In this document: in pieces, positions 19,113-28,273 of the stretch | Position numbering within the stretch: the first letter of the stretch is position 1 | Layout of the letters: each line of letters opens with the position of its first letter | DNA from: Sphingobium sp. V4 | Lineage (GTDB): Bacteria; Pseudomonadota; Alphaproteobacteria; Sphingomonadales; Sphingomonadaceae | Direction: 5' to 3' | Length of the DNA stretch: 64,000 nucleotides | NCBI RefSeq assembly: GCF_029590555.1 | Contig: NZ_CP081001.1 | Coordinates: 868,001-932,000 of the forward strand | The notes under the pieces: model-generated | What the model was told of the DNA's origin: nothing | What the model saw: the letters and a program-made list of their open reading frames with translations, nothing else | Databases searched by the model: none | Translations under genes and position numbers: made by a program

Positions 19113-20887
19113 CGGCGGCCGATCCGGCTGCGTTCCAGCCACCAGAGCAGGGCGCTGGCGGCGAGCCATGCCAGCAGCCAAGGCCAGGCGGGGCCGTGGC
19201 GGGGTTCGTCCGAACCCGGTGCCGGGGCGTTGCCGCGCAGCATGAGCGTGGCGGCGCGGTCGCGGGTAGCGCGCATCGCTGGCAGGGCCTGGGCGGGTTG
19301 GACGTGGAAGGGGACGGCGCCGTCCTTGCCGCGCAGGACGTGCCAGCCGGCGCTTTCCGGCCAGAAGGCGGCGCAGCCGTTCACCGGGATCAGCCGCGCG
19401 TGGCTGCCATCGGGGCGGTCGACCTGCGCGTTTCCGGCAAGGCCGCATAGCGCCATGCGCTCGCCTGCCCAATGGATGCCGTCGATCATTGCGGGCGCGG
19501 GCGCGGGGCGGGCGACCGCGCCGAGCAGGCTGCGCCACCATAGATCATGGAGCGGCTGGTGCCCGGTGAGGATGAGCGCATAGCTGTCGATGCCGGTAAA
19601 AAGCGCGATCCGCCCCGTCCCGAGCGCGCGCCATGCGGCGAGCGGGGCGCCGCCGGCGTCCCGAAGCAGCGGAACGGCGTCGCGGCCAGTGGGCGCAGCG
19701 GCGAGGCGGGTGACTTCGGGGAGCAATTCGTCGGGGAACGCCATGTCTTCGGGGCGGTCGGCATAGGCTATGCCCTGCCGGGTGCGGGCTATGGTGGCGG
19801 CGGGCGGCTTGGGCAAGGCGAGCGGGGCGAGGTCGTTACCGCCCTGGAGCGCGAAGCCCAGCGCTTGCCACTGGCTGCGGGTCGCACCGTCGAGCGGGCC
19901 GCCGGCGCGCAGGATGAGGCCGAGGCCGTCGCGCACCGCGCCGAGCAGGGCGTTGCGCGCGCCGCCCATTGCGGCCCAGCTGCGATCGTCGATCAGCACG
20001 GCGTCGAAGCCGCGCAGACTGGCGCCGTCGATCGAGACGGGGACGTCGCCGAGCTGGACGCCGCCGCCCGCGCTCATTTGGCTGGTGACGGCGAAGCCCG
20101 CGTCGGTCGCCCAGCGGCGCAGATATTTGACTTCCGGTCCGGGCGCGCCGGCGAGGATCAGCAGGCGCGGCCGGGCGCTGTCCTGCGTGAGGACGGGGAC
20201 GCTGGCCTGTTCGACCATCCAGCCGTCGTCGCGCACGCGCAGGGTGAAGTCGGCGGCGCCGGCGCTGCGGGCGGTGCCGGTGAGAGTGACATGGCCGTCG
20301 CGGTCGGGCGTGGCGCTGTCGGTCACGCGGCCGGCTGGGTCGAGCAATTGGACGGTGGCCTCGGGCAGGCCGGCGAGCGTCGCGCCGGTGGTGAAGGTCG
20401 CGCCCGGTGCGGTCGACGCAGGTGGGGAGAGGTGGATGATGCCCCTGGGCGGCGGGGGCGGATCGAAGCGGAGGGCGACCGTGCGTGCGGCTTCGATGTC
20501 GCGGGGCGTCAATCCCCGACCGACGATCTCGATCGTGCCAGCGGCGGGGTGGCGGCGCAGCGCGGTGGCGAGGTCGGGCGCGGCTTCGCCGAGGATAGCG
20601 CCTGCCTCGGGCAGGACGATGAGGGGCGCGCCGGCGGCGGCGAGGCGCGGCGTTCCGGCGGTGGCGATGCGCAGGGCGCCGCTGCCGCCGCTGGTGGCGG
20701 GTGGGAAAAGCGCGAAAAAGAGCAGCCCGGCGCAGACCGGCTGGAGCAGCAGGAGCAGCGCCAGGCGGAGGGGCGATCCCTGCTCGACCGCCGCCCGGTG
20801 CCAGAGGGTCAGGCGGATCGCGGCCAGCAGGACGGCGAGGGCAAGGATGGCGGCGACGATCGCCGGCATGGGCATGGGCGTGGTCAT
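19097..20887 (-). CDS. Membrane-anchored protein with GATase1-like region, last gene of the MoxR cluster
   Basis: 596 residues from ATG 20887, whose ATGA overlaps the previous gene's stop. Two N-terminal helices (about residues 8-26 and 42-62) and one C-terminal helix (LLAWLAASALLWWLE) bracket a large extracytoplasmic region. That region contains PRLLILAGAPGPEVKYLRRW and GFDAVLIDDRSW, a class-I glutamine-amidotransferase-like fold without an obvious catalytic cysteine. Such proteins close MoxR/DUF58/BatA operons in alphaproteobacteria. Role unknown, probably envelope quality control. Confidence 0.7.
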   Translation of the reverse strand: MTTPMPMPAIVAAILALAVLLAAIRLTLWHRAAVEQGSPLRLALLLLLQPVCAGLLFFALFPPATSGGSGALRIATAGTPRLAAAGAPLIVLPEAGAILGEAAPDLATALRRHPAAGTIEIVGRGLTPRDIEAARTVALRFDPPPPPRGIIHLSPPASTAPGATFTTGATLAGLPEATVQLLDPAGRVTDSATPDRDGHVTLTGTARSAGAADFTLRVRDDGWMVEQASVPVLTQDSARPRLLILAGAPGPEVKYLRRWATDAGFAVTSQMSAGGGVQLGDVPVSIDGASLRGFDAVLIDDRSWAAMGGARNALLGAVRDGLGLILRAGGPLDGATRSQWQALGFALQGGNDLAPLALPKPPAATIARTRQGIAYADRPEDMAFPDELLPEVTRLAAAPTGRDAVPLLRDAGGAPLAAWRALGTGRIALFTGIDSYALILTGHQPLHDLWWRSLLGAVARPAPAPAMIDGIHWAGERMALCGLAGNAQVDRPDGSHARLIPVNGCAAFWPESAGWHVLRGKDGAVPFHVQPAQALPAMRATRDRAATLMLRGNAPAPGSDEPRHGPAWPWLLAWLAASALLWWLERSRIGRRQSAR

Positions 20888-22992
20888 GATCCGCCTCCCC
20901 CGATCGCGCGGAGATAGCGGGTGCCGGGGCCGTCGGCCGGGCGGCGGCGGGCAGGCTGGCCGAGCGGGCGTTCCATCGCGGTCCAGAGCTGAGCGCGGAG
21001 CTTCGCGCGGCAGGAGGCGCAGGCGGGGTCGCGGCGCACGGCGTCGATCACGCCGCTGAGCGCCAGCGCATCGGGCAGGCGGGCGGTGTTGGCGCGGACC
21101 CAGGCGTCCAGCGGTCCGAGATTGATCGGTCCCCAAATCGCGTCCGGTCCGGCGCCCAGCGCGCGCCAGGCAGCGGCGGCGGGGCCATCCTGCCGTTCGA
21201 CGGGGGTAAGTTCCAGCTGGCGGCTGGCCAGCCCCTCACGCTTGCCGGTCATGCGGCGGCCCGCGTCGATCGGCGGCAGTTCTGGCCCGACGCGCGAGAG
21301 GAAGATGCGGGTCGCCTGCTGCACCTCCTTGATGAAGCGCAGCGCCCGGTAGGCAAAGGGCAGCGCGGCGTCGGGATGGCCGGTCTTGAGCTCCCGTTCG
21401 GACTGCCACATTTCGTCCACCGCCTGCTTCAGGATGGCGCGGGTTTCGGGATCGAGGCTGGAGGCGGGGCTTTCGTCGTGCGGATGGCCGAATTCGGCGA
21501 GCACATCCTCCTTCTCGCCGAAGACATTGGGCGACGATGGCGGCGGGCCATGGTCGTGCCCGTCATTGTCGCTGTGCGCCTCCGCATCCGAGGTGGGGAG
21601 TTCGGGCTGGCCTTCGCTTTCGCCGCCGAGAAACTGGCTGTAGCGGCCGCGCAATATCTGCTGGTCGCCGCCGATCGCGGCGGAGCGGGCGAGGTAGCGG
21701 TCGGGCGCGAGGGCGCGCCGTTGCTTGAGCAGCTTTTCGATGTCGATGATGATCTGGCGCTGGCTGCGGAAATAGGCGGGCAGGGTGGTGTTGACCATGC
21801 CGGTGAGGCCGCTGCTTTCGGGTTGTTTCGGGGACGGCCAGCGCAGGATGAGGCTGGGGCCGCGCGCTTCCTGCGGCGACGGGCTGCGATTGTCGCGGAT
21901 GATGAGTTGCACGACCATGTCGCCGCCCGCGGCAAAGCCGAAGCTGGCGAAGTCGAGGCGCGGGGCGAAGCGGCGGTCGCGGGCCGGGCCTGTGCCGCCG
22001 ACGGGGATTTCGCGTTCGGAAAAGCTGACATTTTCGCCCTCCCCGATCGCCAGCGTCACGCGCAGCCGGGCGGTGGTGGCGACGCCATAATCGTCGGTGG
22101 CGGCAAAGGCCGGGGACCAGCCGTGCTGGCCGGGCCTGACCAGGGTGAGGCTGTCGGTCAGGGCCTTCACCTGCGGCGGGGCGTCGGCGACGGCGTCGAT
22201 CCGGTGCAGCGGCGGGGTGGGGCCGCGCCCGGCGGCGGGATCGACGCGGTAGAGGAAGGCGGCGTCGGCGGTGCGGCTGGCGATCCAGTTGGCGCCGTCA
22301 CGGCGCAGCGCGAGGGGCTGGCCGCCGAGCATGAGCAGCCGGGGCGCGGTCGCCTGCGGATCGAAGCGGAGCGTCCATTCGAGGCGCGATCCCTGCGGCA
22401 CGCGGGCGTCGAGCGTGGCGGAGTCGCGGACCGGCAGGCCGGTATAGGCGGTGGGGAGAATGCGCAGATTCTGGGCGACGAGGCGGGGGATGCCGGGGCG
22501 GGCGGGCAGGCCTTCGCTGCTGGGGGCGAGAGCGGGCGGGCCTTCACCGGCGCGGGGCCAGAGCAGGGCGGCGGCGATCAGCGCGGCGGCGGTGAGGCCG
22601 AGGATCAGGAGCGTGCGCGTCGACCAGGGGGGAACGAGGTCTTGGGGGCCGCCCTGGTCGAGCCGGGCGGCGATGCGGCGGCGCTGGAGCGACTGGAGCC
22701 GGGAGAGGGGCGCGTCGCCGCCGAAGAGGAGGGCGCTGCTGTCCTCAAGGTCCGGGCGCGCGGCGTCGAGACTGCGGACCAGCCAGGGCAGGTCGTGGAG
22801 CGCGGCGCGCTGCCGGGCGATGAGGAGGGCGATGCCGATGCCGAGCAGCGCGGCAGCGGTGGCCGCGATCGGGCCGAAGAAGCGCCAGCCGATCGCCGTG
22901 GCGGCGAGCAGCGGCGGCAACGCCAGCGCCAGCGTGTCGGCGACGCGGCGACGGCGAGCGGGCGCGATCCACTGGACGAACAGGTCGCTCAT
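20884..22992 (-). CDS. DUF4175-like large envelope protein
   Basis: 702 residues from ATG 22992 (ATGA overlap with the BatA-like gene). Hydrophobic segments lie near residues 25-62 and about 140-160, followed by a long soluble region with the stretch TDSLTLVRPGQHGWSP and a highly charged histidine/glutamate region (residues about 480-520). The order TM-TM-soluble matches the DUF4175 proteins linked to MoxR clusters. The true start is the MSDLFVQW methionine; the longer upstream frame is a shadow of the BatA-like gene. Confidence 0.65.
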   Translation of the reverse strand: MSDLFVQWIAPARRRRVADTLALALPPLLAATAIGWRFFGPIAATAAALLGIGIALLIARQRAALHDLPWLVRSLDAARPDLEDSSALLFGGDAPLSRLQSLQRRRIAARLDQGGPQDLVPPWSTRTLLILGLTAAALIAAALLWPRAGEGPPALAPSSEGLPARPGIPRLVAQNLRILPTAYTGLPVRDSATLDARVPQGSRLEWTLRFDPQATAPRLLMLGGQPLALRRDGANWIASRTADAAFLYRVDPAAGRGPTPPLHRIDAVADAPPQVKALTDSLTLVRPGQHGWSPAFAATDDYGVATTARLRVTLAIGEGENVSFSEREIPVGGTGPARDRRFAPRLDFASFGFAAGGDMVVQLIIRDNRSPSPQEARGPSLILRWPSPKQPESSGLTGMVNTTLPAYFRSQRQIIIDIEKLLKQRRALAPDRYLARSAAIGGDQQILRGRYSQFLGGESEGQPELPTSDAEAHSDNDGHDHGPPPSSPNVFGEKEDVLAEFGHPHDESPASSLDPETRAILKQAVDEMWQSERELKTGHPDAALPFAYRALRFIKEVQQATRIFLSRVGPELPPIDAGRRMTGKREGLASRQLELTPVERQDGPAAAAWRALGAGPDAIWGPINLGPLDAWVRANTARLPDALALSGVIDAVRRDPACASCRAKLRAQLWTAMERPLGQPARRRPADGPGTRYLRAIGGGGS

Positions 22993-24131
22993 GGCGCGAT
23001 GCTCCGGCTGCGGCGGGTGGCGAGCCAGCGTTCGGCGAGGAGCAGCAGGGCGACCAGGACGGCGAGCATGGGACGGAGCGGCCGGGGCGGCTGGTCGGGG
23101 GCGCGGCCGCCCGTGAGCGGGGCATAGTCGGCGGCGGCGACGCGGGAGGGAGTCGGCTGCGCGGTGATGAGCGCGCGGAGACGGGTCGGGAAATCGGCCT
23201 CCAGCAGGAGCGGGATCTGCGATGCGACGAGGGGACGGGTCAGGCGGATCAGACGGCCCTTGCCCATGGGCCGGGCGTGGGCCAGCACCTGGCCCTGATC
23301 GTCGCGCCAGATGGGGACGGTTTCGCCCGGCGGCATCCGCATGTCGGCGGCGAGGATCGCCTGTCCGCCGCCGTCGACCCATCGGGTGACGGCGTCGGGC
23401 AGGGTGCCGCTGCTCATCCAGAAGAGCGGCTGGTCGATGGGCGGCATTGGGGCGGTGAGCGGGCCGCTGTCGAGGGCGGCTGGCTTGCCGGGCGGTTGCC
23501 ATGACTGGGCGGCGGCCAGGAGATAGAGCAGGCCGCCGGCATGGGCGGTGTCGGCCCTGATGGCGATGCGCGGCGCCGGAATCGGTGCTGTCCGGGGCGC
23601 GGGCATGGCGCCGGGCTGAACTTGCCATGTCACCCTGCGCGAGAGGCGGAGGCGGTCGGCGTCGGCACCTTCGATGATCGTGGGCGTGACGATAGTCAGC
23701 GGCGTGTTGGCCGGGAGTTCGGCGTCGAGCTGGCGGACGAGGCTGGCGATGGCCAGCGGGCCTGTCGGTGGGGCTTGGTCGATGTTCGGGAAGCCGGGCG
23801 CCAGCCAGTGGGCGCGGGCATCGCCGATGCGGGCGGGATCGACCCGCGCGCCGGGGATCACCGCGACATAGGGGCCCTCGTCACCAGCGCCCAGCAGGAC
23901 GGGCTGGGCCAGCCACAGCGCGACGAGCGCCAGCAGCGCGAGGCGGAGCAGCAGCAGCGGCCATTCGTCGAAGCGCAGGCGCGAGCGCGGCTTCGGCCGC
24001 GCGCGCAGCCAGCGCAGGGCGGCGAAGTCGGTCGGCTGCTGCTCGCTTTTCCGCGCGATATGGATGATGAGCGGCACCAGCAGGGCCGCGAGCGCGGCCA
24101 GCGCGGCGGGGAACAACAGGCCCATGCTCAT
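22989..24131 (-). CDS. BatA N-terminal-domain protein
   Basis: 380 residues from ATG 24131. The N-terminus MGLLFPAALAALAALLVPLI followed by HIARKSEQQPTDFAALRWL is the BatA/aerotolerance N-terminal domain (a membrane segment plus a conserved cytoplasmic loop). A second helix follows (LLLLRLALLALVALWLAQP) and a last helix lies near the C-terminus (MLAVLVALLLLAERWLA). I see no vWA metal-binding DxSxS in it, so it is not a full BatA. It overlaps both neighbours by four bases, so the cluster is translationally coupled. Confidence 0.8.
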   Translation of the reverse strand: MSMGLLFPAALAALAALLVPLIIHIARKSEQQPTDFAALRWLRARPKPRSRLRFDEWPLLLLRLALLALVALWLAQPVLLGAGDEGPYVAVIPGARVDPARIGDARAHWLAPGFPNIDQAPPTGPLAIASLVRQLDAELPANTPLTIVTPTIIEGADADRLRLSRRVTWQVQPGAMPAPRTAPIPAPRIAIRADTAHAGGLLYLLAAAQSWQPPGKPAALDSGPLTAPMPPIDQPLFWMSSGTLPDAVTRWVDGGGQAILAADMRMPPGETVPIWRDDQGQVLAHARPMGKGRLIRLTRPLVASQIPLLLEADFPTRLRALITAQPTPSRVAAADYAPLTGGRAPDQPPRPLRPMLAVLVALLLLAERWLATRRSRSIAP

Positions 24132-25021
24132 TGATATTCCGCTGCGCCATGGGCCGCGAACAGGCGGCGGAGGGGCAGGTCGACGGGCTCGTCCAGAATA
24201 TGCGACGCATGGCGGATGCCGATCGCGTCGAGCCGGGCGTGGAGCGTGTCGCGCGCCTGCGCGAAGCGGGCGAGGAATTCGGCGCGCAGGGCTGCGCCAT
24301 CGGCCAGCAGTTCCTCGCCGGTTTCGGGATCGCGGAAGCGATAGCCGCCGTCGAAGGGGAAATCCCGTTCCGCGACGGTCAGCATCTCGACCACCAATGT
24401 CTCGCGCCCGGCGGCGGCCAGCTTTTCCGCCAGCGCGACCGCGCCTTCGTCGAAACAGTCGCTGAGCAGGATGACGAGGTCGTGCGCGCCGATCCGTTCC
24501 CAGACCGGGCCTAGCTGGCTTTCCGGGGCGAAGCCGCGTGCCGCGTGGACGTTCAGCAGTTCCAGCAGCAGCCGGTCGCGCTGGCGCAGGCCGGTGGCAG
24601 GGGGCAGCAAAGCAAGGCCTGCGTCGCCCAGCGCCATGAAACCGAAGCGGTCGCCCTGCTTCATCGCCAGTTCGGCGATGGCGGCGGCGATCGCTTTTGC
24701 CGCGTCGAGGCGGCTGTAATCGGGGCGGGTGGGGTCGCACTGGCCCATGGAGGCGCTGGCGTCGATCAATATCCAGACAGCGACGGGACTTTCGCGCTCG
24801 GCCTCCCGCACGAAGAATTTGTCGGAGCGGGCGTAGAGCTTCCAGTCGATCTGGCGCAGTTCGTCGCCGGGTTCATAGGCGCGATATTGCGCGAATTCGA
24901 GGCCCGCGCCCCGGCTGTGGCTCTGGTGCAGGCCAATGCCATGCGACCCCACCGCCCGGCGCGTGACGAGGCGCAGGCCGCGAAGGCGGCTGCGCACGTC
25001 GGGGGGGAGGAGGTCGGCCAT
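24128..25021 (-). CDS. DUF58 domain protein (vWA-like)
   Basis: 297 residues. The DUF58 signature is GLEFAQYRAYEPGDELRQID followed by WKLYAR, and a vWA metal site appears as LIDASASMG (DxSxS). These proteins partner MoxR ATPases in chaperone-like metal insertion or complex assembly at the membrane. The start is ATG 25021; ten bases separate it from the MoxR stop upstream. Function in this species unknown. Confidence 0.9.
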   Translation of the reverse strand: MADLLPPDVRSRLRGLRLVTRRAVGSHGIGLHQSHSRGAGLEFAQYRAYEPGDELRQIDWKLYARSDKFFVREAERESPVAVWILIDASASMGQCDPTRPDYSRLDAAKAIAAAIAELAMKQGDRFGFMALGDAGLALLPPATGLRQRDRLLLELLNVHAARGFAPESQLGPVWERIGAHDLVILLSDCFDEGAVALAEKLAAAGRETLVVEMLTVAERDFPFDGGYRFRDPETGEELLADGAALRAEFLARFAQARDTLHARLDAIGIRHASHILDEPVDLPLRRLFAAHGAAEYQ

Positions 25022-25031
25022 GGCGGAAGGA

Positions 25032-26021
25032 TCAGGCGAGCGGGACGGCGCGGACCAGGGCGGCGACCACGTCATCGGCGCTGCGGCCTTCCGCCTCGGC
25101 AGCGAAGGAGAGGAGCAGGCGGTGGCGCATGACCGGGACGGCGAGCGCGGCGATATCCTCGCGCGTGGCGGCGAGGCGGCCGTGGAGCAGGGCGCGCGCC
25201 TTGGACGCCAGGATCAGCGACTGGCCGGCGCGGGGACCGGCGCCCCATTTCACATATTTGCGGATGTCGTCCGGCGCGCCCTCGCCGGGGCGGCTGGCGC
25301 GGACGATGCGCGTCACCCAGTCGAGCAGGTCGTCGCTGAAATGCACGTCGCGCACGAGGGTCTGGAGCGCCAGCACTTCCTCCCCCTGCATCACGGCCGG
25401 GACGGCGGCGGGCTTGGAGCCGGTGGTCTGGGCGAGGATGGCGCGCTCCTCCGCCTCGGTCGGGTAATCGACGCGGATGTGGAGGAGGAAGCGGTCGAGC
25501 TGGGCTTCGGGCAGGGGGTAGGTGCCGGCCTGCTCCAGCGGATTCTGCGTCGCCAGCACGAAGAAGGGTTTGGGAAGGACATGGGTGACGCCCGCATAGC
25601 TGACGGTCTTTTCCTGCATCGCCTCCAGCAGCGCCGCCTGCGTCTTGGGCGGGGTGCGGTTGAGTTCGTCGGCCAGCAGCAGGTTGGTGAAGACCGGCCC
25701 TTGCTGGAACCGGAAGCTGCGATGGCCGGTGCCATGATCCTCCTCCAGCAGTTCGGTGCCGAGAATGTCGCTGGGCATCAGGTCGGGCGTGAACTGGACG
25801 CGGCGGAAGTCGAGCTTGAGCGCTTCGCCCAGCGAGCGGACGAGGAGCGTCTTGCCGAGGCCGGGCACACCTTCGAGCAGGCAATGGCCGCCGGCGAGGA
25901 GGCCGATCAGCAGTTGCTCCACGACTTCGCCCTGCCCGACGATCGCCTGGCCGATCGCGGCGCGCAATTGGGTCAGCGCGCCAAGGCGGGTCTGGATGTC
26001 GGCTTCGGTGAGGTCGGTCAT
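25032..26021 (-). CDS. MoxR-family AAA+ ATPase
   Basis: 329 residues. Walker A is GVPGLGKT (51-58), Walker B is in LLLADELNRTPPKTQ, sensor 1 is in VLATQNPLEQAGTYPLPEAQ, and the C-terminal lid domain starts near residue 230. The family acts as a chaperone with DUF58/vWA partners, which are encoded directly downstream. The first in-frame ATG is 26021. Cotranscribed with the DUF4159 gene 48 bases upstream. Confidence 0.94.
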   Translation of the reverse strand: MTDLTEADIQTRLGALTQLRAAIGQAIVGQGEVVEQLLIGLLAGGHCLLEGVPGLGKTLLVRSLGEALKLDFRRVQFTPDLMPSDILGTELLEEDHGTGHRSFRFQQGPVFTNLLLADELNRTPPKTQAALLEAMQEKTVSYAGVTHVLPKPFFVLATQNPLEQAGTYPLPEAQLDRFLLHIRVDYPTEAEERAILAQTTGSKPAAVPAVMQGEEVLALQTLVRDVHFSDDLLDWVTRIVRASRPGEGAPDDIRKYVKWGAGPRAGQSLILASKARALLHGRLAATREDIAALAVPVMRHRLLLSFAAEAEGRSADDVVAALVRAVPLA

Positions 26022-26069
26022 GTCATGTCCCTTGCTGGACGAAAGGCGGAAAAAGGCGAGCGGGGGGCA

Positions 26070-26765
26070 TCACACCGACAGCGCGTACATCACGATATTG
26101 ACCGCGAACCTGGTATTATCCTCGGCCAGGAAGCGCTTGTTGCGCCAGTCATAGTCCCACTCGCAGCCATAATCCTTGTTGCTGTAGAGAATGCCCAGCC
26201 GCCCGTTCACCTCTATCCCCTTGAGATAGTCATGGACGAGATCGTCGCCCCAGCCGTTGAGTTCGAGGCCCGTGTTGGGCGGGCCGTCGAACTTGAAGAA
26301 GCTGCGGTAGAGGCCGTGGCTTTTCGGCAGTTCCTTCAACGCCTTCGGCCCGAAAATCCTGGCCATCTGCGCCTCGAACGAGCGGGCGAAGAGGCCGTCT
26401 ATGTCATGGTTGCAATCGTCCACCATGACGAAGCCACCATTGCGGACATAGCGTTCGAAATTGCGGCGCTCTGCGGGCGAAAATTCCACCAGCTTGTGCC
26501 CGGCCAGATAGCAGAAGGGCGCGGTGAGCATCCTGGGGTCCGCCAGCGGGACGACATGCTCCTTCGGGTCGACGCGCAGGGTCGTGTAGTCGATCAGCGC
26601 GGTGATGACGTTGGACGGCGTGCGCTGGTCCACGTCCCAGTCGCCACTGTCGTAGCGCAGGCGCGTGAACCAGAAGTCGTAGCCCCCGGCAGCAGCAAGC
26701 GGGCGGGCCAGCAAGGTGCTGGCCAGGCCGCCTGCCATCAACCGGAGGAACTCGCTGCGGGTCAT
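26070..26765 (-). CDS. DUF4159 protein with twin-arginine-like signal
   Basis: 231 residues from ATG 26765. The N-terminus MTRSEFLRLMAGGLASTLLA resembles a Tat-type or lipidless export signal, ending near PLAAAGG. The body has the DUF4159 pattern: DFWFTRLRYDSGDWDVDQR, then FVMVDDCNHDIDGLFARSFE and SHGLYRSFFKFDGPP. DUF4159 folds like class I glutamine amidotransferases without their active site. First gene of the MoxR cluster; probably acts in the periplasm. Confidence 0.82.
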   Translation of the reverse strand: MTRSEFLRLMAGGLASTLLARPLAAAGGYDFWFTRLRYDSGDWDVDQRTPSNVITALIDYTTLRVDPKEHVVPLADPRMLTAPFCYLAGHKLVEFSPAERRNFERYVRNGGFVMVDDCNHDIDGLFARSFEAQMARIFGPKALKELPKSHGLYRSFFKFDGPPNTGLELNGWGDDLVHDYLKGIEVNGRLGILYSNKDYGCEWDYDWRNKRFLAEDNTRFAVNIVMYALSV

Positions 26766-26804
26766 GGGAGACGAGATGGAGCAGCCACGACCACGACACA
26801 CCCA

Positions 26805-26895
26805 CCGTCATTCCCATAAGGGCGGGAAGCCATCTCCTGACCTTTCGCAAGGGAATAGCGCGGGAGATGGATCCCCGCTTTCGCGGGGATGACGG
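26805..26895. repeat. Long imperfect inverted repeat with nested hairpin
   Basis: Outer arms ccgtcattccc (26805-26815) and the complementary ggggatgacgg (26885-26895), inner arms catctcc and ggagatgg, and a perfect nested hairpin atccccgc-tttc-gcggggat at 26871-26890. It lies between the DUF4159 and PmbA genes, both minus-strand. This is a common sphingomonad intergenic element and may terminate or stabilise transcripts. Confidence 0.7.
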
Positions 26896-26919
26896 AAGAG
26901 AATAGTGGCCGGGGCAGGA

Positions 26920-28254
26920 TCACACCGCGTCGGAGAGCGAGGTGAAGGTGAAGTCGCGCAGCTTCATCGGCGGGACGACGATGTTCATCGACACTTCGTC
27001 CGGCGGCACGCGGACCGGACGGCCCAGTTCCTCGACATTGTTGAGCATAATGACCGGGCTTTCGTTGAACCGGAAGTTCTTGATGGGATATTTGATCTGC
27101 CCGTTTTCGACATAGAAAGTGCCATCGCGGGTCAGGCCCGTCAGCAGCACCGTCTGCGGGTCGACCATGCGGATATACCAGGTGCGGGTGACGAGCACGC
27201 CGCGCTCGGTGGAGCGGACGAGGTCGGCGGTCGACTTGGTGCCGCCCGTCATCAGGATATTGCCCATCTGGCCGGCGGCGGGCTTGCCCTGCTTTTGCGC
27301 CCAGTAGCGGCTATAGTTGAGGTTCACGACCTTGCCGTCCTTCACCATGTCCATGCGCTGGCGGGCAAGGCCGTCCTCGTCCCACGGCTCGCACGGCGCG
27401 ACCGGGTCCCAGGGGTCGGTGTAGAAATTGACCTGCGGGCCGAACACCTGTTCGCCCAGCTTGTTGCCGCCGCCCTTCTTGGACAGGAAGCTGCGGCCTT
27501 CGTCGGCTTCGCGCGCGCCGAAGAAGTAGAACATGAAGCCGATCAGGCCGGCGGCCGCCATGGGTTCCAGGATCACCGTATATTTGCCCGGCTCCAGCGC
27601 CTTGGCTTCGGACGAGGCCGACGCCTTGCGCATCGCGATCTGGATGTCGCTGTCGACCTTGAAGCGAGTGGCGTCCTGCGTGTCGGTGCCGACCCAGCCG
27701 GACCCGCGCCCGTCCTCGGTCCGGACGGTGCAGGTATAGTCGAGCACGGTCGAGCGCTGATAGCCGAAATTGCCCTTGCTGTTGGCGATGGCCTTGAAGC
27801 TCTGGCCATCTTCCAGATAGCCGGCCGCGATCAGCTTCTGCGCCTTGCAGGCATTGATCGAGGTGGCGGCGACCTGCGCGCGATAGGCGGGCGTGATGTC
27901 GGCGGTGGCCTGCGCGAAGGTCGGGCTGGGCTTGTAGGCCTGCTTTTCGACCGCCGGCATGAATTCCGGATTGTCCGGCGCCAGTTGCGCCAGCGTTTCG
28001 GCCCGGCGGACGACACGTTCCAGTGCGGCGTCGTCGAACTGGTTGATGGTCGCGGTGCCGACCTTCTTGCCATAGGCGACCTGCACGGCCAGCTCGATGT
28101 CGTCGGTCTGGCCGGCGGTGGACACATTGTTGCGGGCGAAGCGGATATTGCCCTGGATCTTGCCGGTCAGTGTGGCGGTGCATTCGTCGGCCTTGGACAG
28201 GGCGACGACCCTGGTCAGGATGGCCTTGGCCTGCGCTTCGGTAAGGATGCTCAT
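26920..28254 (-). CDS. TldE/PmbA-family protein
   Basis: 444 residues. The TldD/PmbA fold is clear from RFARNNVSTAGQTDDIELAV and, in the C-terminal half, LVTRTWYIRMVDPQTVLLTG and GTFYVENGQIKYPI with NFRFNESPV. It lacks the HExxxH zinc motif, so it is the non-catalytic TldE partner of the TldD protein encoded 19 bases upstream. The ATG at 28254 has a good gggagag site. No signal peptide is visible, unlike its partner. Confidence 0.9.
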   Translation of the reverse strand: MSILTEAQAKAILTRVVALSKADECTATLTGKIQGNIRFARNNVSTAGQTDDIELAVQVAYGKKVGTATINQFDDAALERVVRRAETLAQLAPDNPEFMPAVEKQAYKPSPTFAQATADITPAYRAQVAATSINACKAQKLIAAGYLEDGQSFKAIANSKGNFGYQRSTVLDYTCTVRTEDGRGSGWVGTDTQDATRFKVDSDIQIAMRKASASSEAKALEPGKYTVILEPMAAAGLIGFMFYFFGAREADEGRSFLSKKGGGNKLGEQVFGPQVNFYTDPWDPVAPCEPWDEDGLARQRMDMVKDGKVVNLNYSRYWAQKQGKPAAGQMGNILMTGGTKSTADLVRSTERGVLVTRTWYIRMVDPQTVLLTGLTRDGTFYVENGQIKYPIKNFRFNESPVIMLNNVEELGRPVRVPPDEVSMNIVVPPMKLRDFTFTSLSDAV

Positions 28255-28273
28255 TTATTCTCTCCCGTGAGCG

